64,000 nt of DNA from Pseudomonas sp. UBA2684. GTDB lineage: Bacteria > Pseudomonadota > Gammaproteobacteria > Pseudomonadales > Pseudomonadaceae. Below, piece by piece: positions 17,798 through 27,010 of the stretch. Made by a program: the position numbers and the translations under genes. Under the pieces are notes generated by a model that made no database searches, was not told the DNA's origin, and worked only from the letters and a program-made list of their open reading frames with translations. Numbering within the stretch: the first letter of the stretch is position 1; every line of letters starts with the position of its first letter. Location: NCBI GenBank assembly GCA_002354655.1, contig DELY01000010.1, positions 48,788 to 112,787 on the forward strand, written 5' to 3'.

Positions 17798-20700
17798 CTA
17801 CAACCGCAAAGGCCGCGTCTCGCCCGCGCCCCATGTCACGTGCCGGTCCATCCAGCTGAGGAAATCCGCCTCGCTCAGCGGCCGGCTGAAATAGTAGCCC
17901 TGCCCCAGCGCACAGCCTTGTTCGCCCAGCATGTCCAGCTGCCGCTGGCTTTCGATGCCTTCGGCGACGCATTCCAAGCCGAGGTTGCGGGCGATTACCA
18001 GGATGGTTTGCACCAGCATCAGGCCGCTGCTATCGCCATCGAGGTCCTGGATAAAGCTGCGGTCGATCTTCAGGCGATCCAACGGCAGGCGTTTGAGGTA
18101 GGTCAGCGAGGAATAACCGGTGCCGAAATCGTCGATGGCGAAGCGCACCCCCAGGGCCTTCAACGCTTGCATGTTGGCGATGCACTGCTCGACGTCTTCG
18201 AGCAGCACGCCTTCGGTGATTTCCAGCTCCAACGCGGTGGCCGGCACGTGATGGCGCTGCAAGCAGGCGCGCACGCGCTCGACGCAGCCGGCGTGGCGCA
18301 GCTCGCGCGGGCTGAGGTTGACCGCCAGCAGCAGCTGCGGCCAGTGCGGCAACCAGCGCGCCAGCGCCGCACAGGCCTGCTCCAGTACCCAGTTGCCGAG
18401 TTCCTGGATCAGCCCGGTTTCCTCGGCCAGCGCAATAAACTGCCCAGGCATGATCTCGCCACGCTCCGGGTGCAGCCAGCGCAGCAACACCTCGGCACCG
18501 GCGACCCGCCCGGTGCCGAGCGCCAGTTGCGGCTGAAACACCAGGTGCAACTGATTGCGCTGGATGGCCTGACGCAGCTCGCTTTGCAAGTGCAGGCGCT
18601 GGTCGATGGCGAACTGCATCTCCGGGGCGAAAAAATGCAGGGCGTTGCGCCCGGCATGTTTGGCCCGGTACATGGCGGTGTCCGCCTGCTTCAGCACGTC
18701 GGCGGCGGCCTGCTCGCCGAACGGGTGCAGGGCAATGCCGATGCTGGCGCTGATCGACAGCTCGTGGCCGTCGATCCAGCAACTGCCGGCGAGGCTCTTC
18801 AGCAGCTTTTCCGCGGTCACGGCGGCGTACTCGGCGGCCAGCTCCGGGTTGCTGTCGAGGGCTTCGAGCATCACCACGAACTCATCGCCGCCCATCCGCG
18901 CCAGGGTGTCTTCAGCGCGCAACTGGCTGGCGAGCCGCGCGGTCACCTCACGCAACAGGCCATCGCCGACCAGATGGCCGAGGCTGTCGTTGACCGTCTT
19001 GAAGTGATCCAGGTCGATAAACAGCAACGCGCCCAGGCTGCCTTCGCGCAATTCGCGGTCCATCGCATGTTGCAGACGGTCGAGCAGCAAGCGCCGGTTG
19101 GGCAATCCGGTCAGTTCGTCGCTGTAGGCCAAGCGCTCGATTTCACGCTGGTAACGCTGGCGCTCGGAAATATCGGTGATGCTGCCGCGAATCAGCACTT
19201 CGTCGCCCGGCATGCGCACCAGACGCACTTCGCAGGGGATCTGCCGGCCAGCGCTGTCACGGTGCAGCCAGTCGAACACCGGCGCCTCGCCGGCAATCGC
19301 GCGGCGCAGATACACCTTGCCGATGTCGGCGGACACCTGGCCGTTGGCTTGGCGGGGCGGGCTCAGGTCGAGCACGGTCTTGCCCAATAAGTGCTCGCGT
19401 TTGTAGCGGAACAGCCGCAGGGCGTTTTCGTTGAAGTCGACCATGCCGCCATGCGGGGTAAACAGCATGATGGCTTCCGGCGCATGTTCGACGATGGTGC
19501 GGTAGCGCGCCTCGGCCTCGTGGCGCGCGCTGATGTCTTCGACCAGCAGCAGGAACATGCTGACGCGGCCGTTGGCATGGCGCACCGCGCGCAGGTTGAG
19601 GCGGGTATAGACCAGCGTGCCGTCGGCACGGACGAAGCGCTTATCCAGCTCATAACCTTCGCGCGCGCCCCTGAGCACCTCGTCCAGCAACGGCTGCTCG
19701 ACGGCCAGGTCGTCACTCTGGGAAATCCGCTCCCAGCTACAGCCGCGCAACTCTTCAGGTGAACGCCCGAGGATGCTGCACAGCTTGGGGTTGACCTCTT
19801 CCCAGGCAAAACTCGGGCTGGTCAGCGCCATGCCGATCAGCGGCGCCTCGAAGAACAGGCGCAGGCGTTCATCGCGCTCGCGCAACTGCTGCTCCGCGCG
19901 CTTGCGCAGGCTGACATCCTGAATCGCCCCGTACACCCGCACCAGTTGCGTACCATCGCGCTCGGCCACGCCCTTGATGCGCACCCAGCGACTCTTGCCT
20001 TTGGCGGTGAGCAGGCGCACTTCGATATCGAATTGGTTGAGCCCCTCGAACATCTGCTGCAACGTACTTTCGGCCAACACCCGGCCGCTGGCATCCAGGT
20101 AATCGAGCACGCTCTCGAAAGGTGGCGCGCCGGCATAGGGGTCCAGCTCATAGATACGGAAACAGCCGGCGCTCCAGTACATGCTGTAGTCGGCCAGATT
20201 GAGCACCCAGCCACCAAGGTCGGCGATGCTCTCGGTCTGACTGAACAGGTAGCTCTGCCGGAGCAGCTCCTCGCGCTGCGCCGCCACTTCCGTCGCCAGC
20301 AGCTCGCGCGCGCTGACGTCGCTCTGCAAGGCAATGAAATGGCTGAGGCCCTGTTCGTCATGCATCGGCGCGAGGATCAGTTCGTTCCAGAACAGCCGGC
20401 CATCCTTGCGGTAGTTGCGCAGCACCACCTGGCAGCCGATCCCTTGGCGAATGGCCTGGCGCAGGCGACTCAGCTCGTGTTGCTGGCGATCGTTGCGCAG
20501 CAAAAAGCGGCAATTGCTGCCCAGGCTTTCCTCGCGGCTGAAGCCGGTGATCCGCTCGAACGACGGGTTGCAGTAGATCAGCGGCAAATCGGCCTGGCGC
20601 GCATCGGCGATGGTCACGCCCAGCGGGCTGGCCTCCAGGGCCAGATTGGCCAGCGCCAATTGCTGCTGGATCTGCGCACTGCGCCCCAACGCCAGGCGCA

Positions 20701-21604
20701 AATCGCTGAGGCTGCGACCAACCAGCAACGCCGCCACCATGAACAGCAGCACGCTGACGTGCAACTCCAGACGCTGCGGGTCGAGCCAGGCCGCCGTGCC
20801 GCTGAAGCCGCGCAGCAAGGGCAGCACCAGCACCATCAGCGCCGTCAGAAAGGCCCCGCACAACGCCCCGGCAAAGCCCCAGACCAGCGCCAGGCTGAGC
20901 ATCACCACGCCAATCAACGGCAGTTTCAGGGTCAGTGGCAGCGCCGCCAGCAGCCAGGGCAGGCCAAACAGCAAAAGCAGCAGCAAGGGCCAGGGCGGCA
21001 GTTGGCGCAGGGCCACCGGCACCTGCGCCAGGCCCGCGTCACCCGCGGCCGCACCCTGCAACCAGCCGCGCTGGCGCAGCCAGGGGCTGAGGTAGGTCAA
21101 CAGCGGCGTGGCGATGACCAAGGCCGTCAGGCTGTCGGCCAACCACAGGCTCAAACTGCCCAGGCCTAAGTCTTGCCACGCCACATGGCCGGTGAGCCAG
21201 AGGTTGGCCTGCACCCCGCCCCCGGCCAGCGCCGCCGGCGCGAGCACGCCAAGCAGCATGAACCGCAACAGATGACTGAGGTCGGGCAGCGCCACATCGA
21301 ACGCGCGGCGGCGCAACAACCACCAGGCCAGGCCGACGCTGAGGGTTTCCGGCAACGCGTACAGCGGCGCCCAGCGCCAATCCAGGCCCCACAGCGGAAT
21401 ACTGAGCAACGCATTGAGGTACAGGGCCAGCAGAACGCGTGGCCCCCACCACTGGCACAGCACCAGGCCCAGGGCGAATGGCACGTACCACAACGCCGCC
21501 CCATCGCTGAATTGGGTGAACAGAGAAAGCCAGGTGGCCAGATGGAACAGCGGCAGTGGCAGCCACCACGTCCATTTTGGCAGGCGGTCGGGAACTACGG
21601 GCAT
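17798..21604 (-). CDS. MASE1-LOV-PAS-PAS-PAS-GGDEF-EAL c-di-GMP enzyme
   Basis: A 1268-residue inner-membrane protein for cyclic-di-GMP turnover. Residues 1-300 form a MASE1 sensor with about eight to ten membrane helices. PAS 1 (about 322-431) has the hallmarks of a blue-light LOV domain: GSNCRFL with Cys365, Asn397, Asn407 and Gln427, spaced almost as in YtvA (62/94/104/123). Further PAS domains lie at about 455-570, 580-695 and 700-812. The GGDEF domain (about 825-985) keeps GGDEF at 905-909 and an inhibitory RAED site at 896-899, so the cyclase could be active. The EAL domain (about 1010-1255) reads EVL at 1038-1040 but keeps Asn1097, Asp1158, Asp1159, Lys1179, Glu1215 and Gln1235, so hydrolysis is likely. 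It is convergent with rimBK and upstream of nothing on its own strand. In PAO1 this position holds an LD-carboxypeptidase gene (memory). Start ATG 21604. Confidence 0.93.
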   Translation of the reverse strand: MPVVPDRLPKWTWWLPLPLFHLATWLSLFTQFSDGAALWYVPFALGLVLCQWWGPRVLLALYLNALLSIPLWGLDWRWAPLYALPETLSVGLAWWLLRRRAFDVALPDLSHLLRFMLLGVLAPAALAGGGVQANLWLTGHVAWQDLGLGSLSLWLADSLTALVIATPLLTYLSPWLRQRGWLQGAAAGDAGLAQVPVALRQLPPWPLLLLLLFGLPWLLAALPLTLKLPLIGVVMLSLALVWGFAGALCGAFLTALMVLVLPLLRGFSGTAAWLDPQRLELHVSVLLFMVAALLVGRSLSDLRLALGRSAQIQQQLALANLALEASPLGVTIADARQADLPLIYCNPSFERITGFSREESLGSNCRFLLRNDRQQHELSRLRQAIRQGIGCQVVLRNYRKDGRLFWNELILAPMHDEQGLSHFIALQSDVSARELLATEVAAQREELLRQSYLFSQTESIADLGGWVLNLADYSMYWSAGCFRIYELDPYAGAPPFESVLDYLDASGRVLAESTLQQMFEGLNQFDIEVRLLTAKGKSRWVRIKGVAERDGTQLVRVYGAIQDVSLRKRAEQQLRERDERLRLFFEAPLIGMALTSPSFAWEEVNPKLCSILGRSPEELRGCSWERISQSDDLAVEQPLLDEVLRGAREGYELDKRFVRADGTLVYTRLNLRAVRHANGRVSMFLLLVEDISARHEAEARYRTIVEHAPEAIMLFTPHGGMVDFNENALRLFRYKREHLLGKTVLDLSPPRQANGQVSADIGKVYLRRAIAGEAPVFDWLHRDSAGRQIPCEVRLVRMPGDEVLIRGSITDISERQRYQREIERLAYSDELTGLPNRRLLLDRLQHAMDRELREGSLGALLFIDLDHFKTVNDSLGHLVGDGLLREVTARLASQLRAEDTLARMGGDEFVVMLEALDSNPELAAEYAAVTAEKLLKSLAGSCWIDGHELSISASIGIALHPFGEQAAADVLKQADTAMYRAKHAGRNALHFFAPEMQFAIDQRLHLQSELRQAIQRNQLHLVFQPQLALGTGRVAGAEVLLRWLHPERGEIMPGQFIALAEETGLIQELGNWVLEQACAALARWLPHWPQLLLAVNLSPRELRHAGCVERVRACLQRHHVPATALELEITEGVLLEDVEQCIANMQALKALGVRFAIDDFGTGYSSLTYLKRLPLDRLKIDRSFIQDLDGDSSGLMLVQTILVIARNLGLECVAEGIESQRQLDMLGEQGCALGQGYYFSRPLSEADFLSWMDRHVTWGAGETRPLRL

Positions 21605-21683
21605 GCTGACCTCATGTCATTGCGCTGAATTAGCATAGTTCAGCGCGCTGCCATAAGGTCACTGCAATTTACTGCGCCCCGCT

Positions 21684-22997
21684 CTAAACCGCGTCACGCG
21701 GCAGCAACAACCCCAGCGGCAAACAGACCCGCGCCTCCAGGCCGCCGCCGGAGCGGTTGCGCAGTTCGACGCTGCCGCCGTGCAGGGCGGCGATGCGCTT
21801 GACGATGGCCAGCCCCAGGCCAGCGCCCTGCCCGCCACGGGCACGGTCGCCACGAATGAACGGGTTGAACACAGTACCAAGCTCGGCCGGGTCGATGCCC
21901 GCGCCGCGATCCAGCACGCTGAGCACCACATAAGGCGCGCTGTGGTCGCCAGAGACCGAGACCGCGACTTCTACCGCATTGCCGCCGTAACGCAGGGCAT
22001 TCTCGATCAGGTTGACCAGCAGGCGCTTGCTCGACACCCGGCGCAGAGGAAAGGCCGGCACCGGCTCCAGGCACAGGCGCACCAGCTCATGCTGCTGGTT
22101 GTAGGGCGCCACCACTTCGCGGATCAATTCGAGCAGGTCGAGGGTTTCCACTGGCTCGTCGCGGCCGTCGCGAATAAAGGCCAGGAACTGGTCGAGAATC
22201 GCGTCCATGTCCTCGATGTCGCGGACCATGTCGTCGGTCAACTCCGAGTCGCTGTTGAGAAACTCCAGGGACAGGCGCAAGCGGGTCAGCGGCGTGCGCA
22301 GGTCATGCGAGACCCCAGCGAGCATCAGTTCGCGCTCGCGGGCCGCCTGTTCGACGTCTTCGGCCATCTGATTGAAGGCGCGGTACACCTCGGCCATCTC
22401 GCTCGGCGTGTCGCTGACCGGCAGGCGCACGCTGCGCCCCTTGCCGACCTGGCGGGCGGCGAACACCAGGCGTTTCAGCGGCGCGCTAAGCTGGCGCACG
22501 AAAATCCACGCGGCGGCGGTGGACAGCAGGCCGATGCCAAGGAACCAACCGAGCACGCTCCAGATCCGCTGGCCGCGCAATGGGTGCGGGTAGAGCGGTA
22601 CGCGCAGCCAGTCATCGCCCAGGGTCGGCGCATGCACCCAGAGCGCTGGCGGGCTCTTCGCACGTACGCGCACCTCGGTGTCGGGGCCGAGCTCGGATTG
22701 CATCTGCCGCTGGAAGATTTCGCTGTAGGGCCAGTGCTGTTCGCTGGCCGGTACCGATGCGTAAGGCACCCGTTTCAAGCCCGCCGCCTCGGCGATCGTC
22801 TCGCGGTCCTCAAGGTCGGCCGCCCAATAGGCGCGCAGGGTCAGCGCCGCACCGTGGCTGTATTGCCGGTCGACCAGCACGTCCTCGTTCATCATCAGAT
22901 AAACCAGGGTCAGCGCCTTGGAGAACAACACCACGATCAACACCAGCCAGAGGGTGCGGGCGAAGAAGCTTTGCGGGAACCACAGCGGGGTTTTCAT
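21684..22997 (-). CDS. amgS: Sensor histidine kinase AmgS (EnvZ-like)
   Basis: A 437-residue inner-membrane sensor kinase, partner of AmgR. Two membrane segments (residues about 12-32 and 160-180) flank a periplasmic domain; then HAMP, HisKA with the phospho-accepting His in AGVSHDLRTPLTRL near residue 235, and HATPase with N box NLIENALRYGG, DRGAGIDPAE and GQGAGLGLAIVKR. In P. aeruginosa AmgRS controls the envelope-stress response to aminoglycosides and translation errors. The start is ambiguous: ATG 22997 gives the normal length, while a GTG at 23012 is also open. A perfect REP hairpin fills most of the 94-bp gap to amgR and may reduce amgS expression. Confidence 0.94.
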   Translation of the reverse strand: MKTPLWFPQSFFARTLWLVLIVVLFSKALTLVYLMMNEDVLVDRQYSHGAALTLRAYWAADLEDRETIAEAAGLKRVPYASVPASEQHWPYSEIFQRQMQSELGPDTEVRVRAKSPPALWVHAPTLGDDWLRVPLYPHPLRGQRIWSVLGWFLGIGLLSTAAAWIFVRQLSAPLKRLVFAARQVGKGRSVRLPVSDTPSEMAEVYRAFNQMAEDVEQAARERELMLAGVSHDLRTPLTRLRLSLEFLNSDSELTDDMVRDIEDMDAILDQFLAFIRDGRDEPVETLDLLELIREVVAPYNQQHELVRLCLEPVPAFPLRRVSSKRLLVNLIENALRYGGNAVEVAVSVSGDHSAPYVVLSVLDRGAGIDPAELGTVFNPFIRGDRARGGQGAGLGLAIVKRIAALHGGSVELRNRSGGGLEARVCLPLGLLLPRDAV

Positions 22998-23013
22998 GTG
23001 ACGCAACTGCACC

Positions 23014-23072
23014 TGTAGGAGCCAGCTTGCTGGCGATTGGCCGGCAGGATCGCCAGCAAGCTGGCTCCTACA
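23014..23072. repeat. Perfect REP inverted repeat between amgR and amgS
   Basis: Two 24-bp arms at 23014-23037 and 23049-23072 are perfect reverse complements; the arms contain TAGGAGCCAGCTTGCTGGCG and an 11-base loop separates them. It is a REPIN of the same family as the half-repeat at 1-25 and related to 35230-35265. In the amgRS mRNA it would form a very stable hairpin 16 bases before the amgS ATG. Confidence 0.9.
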
Positions 23073-23091
23073 TCAATTAATGCCTGGGCGA

Positions 23092-23826
23092 CTATTTGTT
23101 GCCATCCGGCACGAACACATAGCCGACGCCCCAGACCGTCTGGATATAACGCGGCTTGGACGGATCGGGCTCGATCAGCCGGCGCAGGCGCGAGATCTGC
23201 ACGTCGATGGAGCGCTCCAGCGCATCCCATTCGCGGCCGCGCGCCAGGTTCATCAGCTTGTCGCGGGTCAGCGGCTCGCGGGCGTGTTGCACCAAGGCCT
23301 TGAGCACGGCGAACTCACCGGTGGTGAGCATGTGCACCTCTTCGCCCTTCTTCAGCTCGCGGGTGGCCAACGACAGCTCGTACTCGCCAAAGCTCACGCT
23401 TTCGTCCTCGCTGCCCGGCGCGCCCGGCACCACCGGCGCCTGACGACGCAGCACGGCCTTGATTCGCGCCAGCAATTCGCGCGGGTTAAATGGCTTGGCC
23501 AGGTAATCGTCGGCGCCCAGTTCCAGGCCCTGGATACGGCTGGCCTCATCGCCCTTGGCGGTGAGCATGATGATCGGCACCTGGTTGTTCGCCGCGCGCA
23601 GGCGGCGGCAGGCCGACAGACCATCCTCGCCCGGCAGCATCAGGTCGAGGACCACCAGGTTGAACAGCTCGCGCGACAACAGGCGATCCATCTGTTCGAC
23701 GTTTTCCACCGCGCGCACGCGGTAGCCTTGCTCGTCGAAGAAGCGCTCGAGCAAACGCCGCAGACGGGCATCGTCGTCGACAATCAGAATTTTCTCGCCT
23801 TCAACCGGAAGTGCAGTGCTGCTCAT
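23092..23826 (-). CDS. amgR: Response regulator AmgR (OmpR-like)
   Basis: A 244-residue OmpR/PhoB-type regulator. The receiver domain shows ILIVDDDARLRRLLERFF, the phospho-acceptor Asp in VVLDLMLPGEDG near residue 61 and Lys in LAKPFNPREL near residue 111; the C-terminal winged helix ends RYIQTVWGVGYVFVPDG. With AmgS it forms the OmpR/EnvZ-like system for envelope and aminoglycoside stress. AAGGAG lies 7 bases before ATG 23826 and decides against the upstream ATG at 23889. It is the first gene of amgRS and divergent from tex. Confidence 0.95.
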   Translation of the reverse strand: MSSTALPVEGEKILIVDDDARLRRLLERFFDEQGYRVRAVENVEQMDRLLSRELFNLVVLDLMLPGEDGLSACRRLRAANNQVPIIMLTAKGDEASRIQGLELGADDYLAKPFNPRELLARIKAVLRRQAPVVPGAPGSEDESVSFGEYELSLATRELKKGEEVHMLTTGEFAVLKALVQHAREPLTRDKLMNLARGREWDALERSIDVQISRLRRLIEPDPSKPRYIQTVWGVGYVFVPDGNK

Positions 23827-23975
23827 AGGGGCTCCTTGACCGAAAATCTGTGACGCCCAGCGGGCGCCAACAGCTTCCAACGCCGGCATTATGGCCCAGG
23901 CGCCTGAGCCAGCGTGCTACCCATTGTTAGCAGATTTTTCCCCGAACGGTTTCCAGCTCACTCCTGAGCGGTGTT

Positions 23976-23981
23976 TATAAT
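23976..23981 (+). promoter_or_regulatory. Probable -10 element of the tex promoter
   Basis: A perfect TATAAT lies about 183 bases upstream of tex, in the 337-bp region between divergent amgR and tex; the -35 candidate is poor (TTCCAG at 23951). No other gene is seen between 23827 and 24163, so the tex mRNA would have a leader of about 180 bases. Confidence 0.45.
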
Positions 23982-24163
23982 GCGCCGCTTTCTCAGCGTG
24001 GCCGTTGCCATCCTTATCGCCTGCGCCCTCACGCGTAGCGCCGGACGAGGGTGGCGGACGACCGCGCTGGCGTTCATTCGTCGGCGTGCCCTACGCGGCA
24101 TGCCCGTCAATCTGGCCCGCGGTCTGCGTGGCCGGTTTTTCGTTTCAAGGTGGGTAGCTTTCT

Positions 24164-26491
24164 ATGCTCAGCATCAACAACCGCATCGCCGAAGAACTGG
24201 GCGTGCGCCCGCAACAGGTCGCTGCCGCCGTGGCGCTGCTTGACGAAGGCTCCACCGTGCCGTTCATCGCCCGTTACCGCAAAGAAGTCACCGGCAGCCT
24301 GGACGACACGCAACTGCGCAACCTCGAAGAGCGCCTGCGTTACCTGCGTGAGCTGGACGAGCGCCGTGTCAGCATCCTCGCCAGCATCGAAGAACAAGGC
24401 AAGCTGACCGCGGAGCTGACCCGCGAGATCAACCTGGCCGATACCAAGACCCGCCTCGAAGATTTGTACCTGCCGTACAAGCAAAAGCGCCGCACCAAGG
24501 GCCAGATCGCCCTGGAAGCCGGCCTCGGCGAACTGGCCGACGCGCTGTTTGGTGACCCGACCCTTGATCCAGAAACACAAGCCACGCGCTTTATCGATGC
24601 CGAGAAGGGCTTCGCCGATGTCAAAGCCGTGCTCGAAGGCGCCAAATACATCCTCATGGAGCGCTTCGCCGAAGACGCCACGCTGCTCAGCAACCTGCGC
24701 AGCTTCCTCAAGGACAACGCCACCCTCAGCGCCCGGGTAATCGCCGGTAAAGAAGAGCAAGGCGCCAAGTTCCGCGACTACTTCGAGCACGACGAGAAGC
24801 TGAAAAACGCTCCGTCGCACCGCGCCCTGGCGATTTTCCGCGGCCGTAACGAGGGCATTCTCAGCGCCAGCCTGAAGGTCGGCGACGAGCTTCCCGGCAC
24901 CATGCACCCTGGCGAAGTGATGATTGGCGAACGCTTCGGCATCAGCGCCCGTGGCCGCGCCGCCGACAAGTGGCTGGGTGAAGTGGTGCGCTGGACCTGG
25001 AAGGTCAAGCTCTACACCCACCTGGAAACCGACCTGTTCGGCGAGCTGCGTGAAGCGGCCGAGGACGAGGCGATCAACGTCTTCGCGCGTAACCTGCACG
25101 ACCTGCTGCTGGCCGCTCCGGCCGGCCCACGCGCGACCCTGGCGCTCGACCCGGGCCTGCGCACCGGCTGCAAGGTGGCGGTGGTCGATGCCACCGGCAA
25201 GGTGCTGGAAACCTCCACGGTTTACCCGCATGCGCCGCGCAACGACTGGGACGGCACCCTGGCGATCCTCGCCAAGCTGTGCGCCAAACATTCTGTGGAC
25301 CTGATCTCCATCGGCAACGGCACCGCCAGCCGCGAGACCGACAAGCTGGCGGCCGACCTGATCAAGCAGCTGCCGGGCCTGACGCTGACCAAGGTCATGG
25401 TGAGTGAGGCCGGTGCTTCGGTGTATTCGGCCTCGGAGCTGGCCGCCAAGGAATTCCCCGAGATGGACGTGTCGCTGCGTGGCGCGGTGTCCATCGCCCG
25501 CCGCCTGCAAGACCCGCTGGCCGAGCTGGTGAAGATCGACCCGAAATCCATCGGCGTCGGCCAGTACCAGCACGATGTGTCGCAGCTCAAGCTGGCGCGC
25601 AGCCTGGACGCGGTAGTGGAAGACTGCGTAAACGCCGTCGGCGTCGATGTGAATACCGCCTCCGCCGCGCTGCTGGCACGCATCTCCGGGCTGAACGCGA
25701 CCCTGGCGCAGAACATCGTCGCGCACCGCGATGCCAACGGCGCGTTCAAGACCCGCGAGGCGCTGAAAAAGGTCTCGCGCCTCGGCGAGAAAACCTTCGA
25801 ACAGGCCGCCGGCTTCCTGCGCGTGATGAACGGCGACAACCCGCTGGACGCCTCGGCGGTGCACCCGGAAACCTACCCGCTGGTGCAGCGCATTGCCTTG
25901 GACACCGGCCGCGACATCCGCTCGCTGATCGGCGACTCGGGCTTTCTCAAGCGTCTCGACCCCAAGCAGTTCACCGACGATAAATTCGGCCTGGTCACCA
26001 TCGGCGACATCTTGAGCGAGCTGGAAAAACCCGGCCGCGATCCGCGCCCGGAGTTCAAGACCGCCGAGTTCCAGGAAGGCGTCGAGACTCTGAAAGACCT
26101 CAAGTTGGGGATGATGCTCGAAGGCGTGGTGACCAACGTCACCAACTTCGGCGCCTTCGTCGACATCGGCGTGCACCAGGATGGTCTGGTGCATATCTCG
26201 GCGCTGTCGGAGAAGTTCATCAAGGATCCGCACGAGGCGGTCAAGGCCGGCGACGTGGTCAAGGTCAAGGTGATGGAGGTGGACATTCCGCGTAACCGCA
26301 TCGCCCTGTCCATGCGCATGGGTGACACCCCGGGCGAGAAGGTCGAAGGCCCGCGGGGCGGGCAATCGCGCGGCGGCAACGCTCAGGGCAACACGCCGCG
26401 CAGCGAGCGGCACTCCAGCCAGGACAAACCGGCGCCGAGCACGGCCGGCATGGCCTCGCTGTTCGCCAACGCCAAGCAGCTGAGGAAATAA
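24164..26491 (+). CDS. tex: Transcription accessory protein Tex
   Basis: A 775-residue nucleic-acid-binding protein of the Tex/Spt6-like family. Order: N-terminal helical domain (about 1-200), YqgF/RNase H-like domain (about 320-430, [17 protein letters not shown]), helix-hairpin-helix region (about 490-560, [23 protein letters not shown]), and a C-terminal S1 domain (about 645-720, [31 protein letters not shown]). It ends with a low-complexity basic tail ([13 protein letters not shown]). The protein is known to bind RNA and help transcription and RNA turnover, and is conserved in P. aeruginosa (PA5201). ATG 24164 follows AAGGTGG. It is followed 3 bases later by the thioesterase gene, whose ribosome-binding site lies in the tex stop region, so they form an operon. 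Confidence 0.96.
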   Translation: MLSINNRIAEELGVRPQQVAAAVALLDEGSTVPFIARYRKEVTGSLDDTQLRNLEERLRYLRELDERRVSILASIEEQGKLTAELTREINLADTKTRLEDLYLPYKQKRRTKGQIALEAGLGELADALFGDPTLDPETQATRFIDAEKGFADVKAVLEGAKYILMERFAEDATLLSNLRSFLKDNATLSARVIAGKEEQGAKFRDYFEHDEKLKNAPSHRALAIFRGRNEGILSASLKVGDELPGTMHPGEVMIGERFGISARGRAADKWLGEVVRWTWKVKLYTHLETDLFGELREAAEDEAINVFARNLHDLLLAAPAGPRATLALDPGLRTGCKVAVVDATGKVLETSTVYPHAPRNDWDGTLAILAKLCAKHSVDLISIGNGTASRETDKLAADLIKQLPGLTLTKVMVSEAGASVYSASELAAKEFPEMDVSLRGAVSIARRLQDPLAELVKIDPKSIGVGQYQHDVSQLKLARSLDAVVEDCVNAVGVDVNTASAALLARISGLNATLAQNIVAHRDANGAFKTREALKKVSRLGEKTFEQAAGFLRVMNGDNPLDASAVHPETYPLVQRIALDTGRDIRSLIGDSGFLKRLDPKQFTDDKFGLVTIGDILSELEKPGRDPRPEFKTAEFQEGVETLKDLKLGMMLEGVVTNVTNFGAFVDIGVHQDGLVHISALSEKFIKDPHEAVKAGDVVKVKVMEVDIPRNRIALSMRMGDTPGEKVEGPRGGQSRGGNAQGNTPRSERHSSQDKPAPSTAGMASLFANAKQLRK

Positions 26492-26494
26492 CCC

Positions 26495-26884
26495 GTGAGC
26501 GAGCCCGTGGAGGAAATCGGCAAGAGCAGCGCCTTCGGGCGCCTGCTGGGCCTGGAAATCGTCAAGGCCGAAGGCGGCGAGGCGCTGCTCAAACTGAGCA
26601 TGCACGACGGCCTGCGCAACCTGCATGGCAAGCTGCACGGCGGCGCGCTGTTCTCGCTGATCGACACCGCCATGGGCCAGGCCAGCCACAGCCTGACCGA
26701 CGGCACGCCGAGCAGCGTCACCCTCGAATGCAAGATCAACTACATTCGTAGCGTCAGCACCGGCGACTTGCTCTGCCGCGCCTGGATGGTCCACAGCGGC
26801 CGCCGCACCCAGGTCATCGAGGCCGAAGTGCACCAGGGCGAGAAGCTGGTCGCCAAGGCACAAGCCACCTTCGCCTGCGTATAA
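26495..26884 (+). CDS. PaaI-family hotdog thioesterase
   Basis: A 129-residue single-domain acyl-CoA thioesterase of the PaaI/YdiI type. The hotdog fold signature LHGKLHGGALFSLIDTAMG (residues about 43-61) and the strand VTLECKINYIRSV are present. The start codon is GTG at 26495; GAGGAA lies 8 bases upstream inside the end of tex. Members hydrolyse thioesters such as hydroxyphenylacetyl-CoA or 1,4-dihydroxy-2-naphthoyl-CoA; the substrate here is unknown. It lies in an operon with tex, as in P. aeruginosa PA5201-PA5202. Confidence 0.9.
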   Translation: MSEPVEEIGKSSAFGRLLGLEIVKAEGGEALLKLSMHDGLRNLHGKLHGGALFSLIDTAMGQASHSLTDGTPSSVTLECKINYIRSVSTGDLLCRAWMVHSGRRTQVIEAEVHQGEKLVAKAQATFACV

Positions 26885-26906
26885 CCGGGGCGTTGCAAGC
26901 TGAGGT

Positions 26907-26942
26907 ATAACGGACGTTCGAGCAGACGACCACGTCCGTTAT
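26907..26942. repeat. Inverted repeat between the thioesterase and gshA
   Basis: ATAACGGACGT (26907-26917) and ACGTCCGTTAT (26932-26942) are a perfect 11-bp inverted repeat with a 14-base loop, 22 bases past the thioesterase stop and 68 bases before gshA. No T-run follows, so it is a weak terminator candidate; a protein-binding or attenuator role is also possible. Confidence 0.55.
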
Positions 26943-27010
26943 CCACCCCCCTTGTAGACCGCTCAGTCCACCCCCATATTGGGGCGACCGATGCGTGAAG
27001 GAATGCAATC

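Noticed and set aside
18160-19809. Several plus- and minus-strand ORFs of 70-250 codons inside the GGDEF-EAL gene
   Set aside because: All lie within a single long conserved protein frame and have shadow composition.
24107-26863. 918-codon ORF antisense to tex
   Set aside because: It mirrors tex over its full length, has no ribosome-binding site and has the repetitive Ala/Gly/Arg/Val composition that high-GC codon bias gives to the antisense frame.
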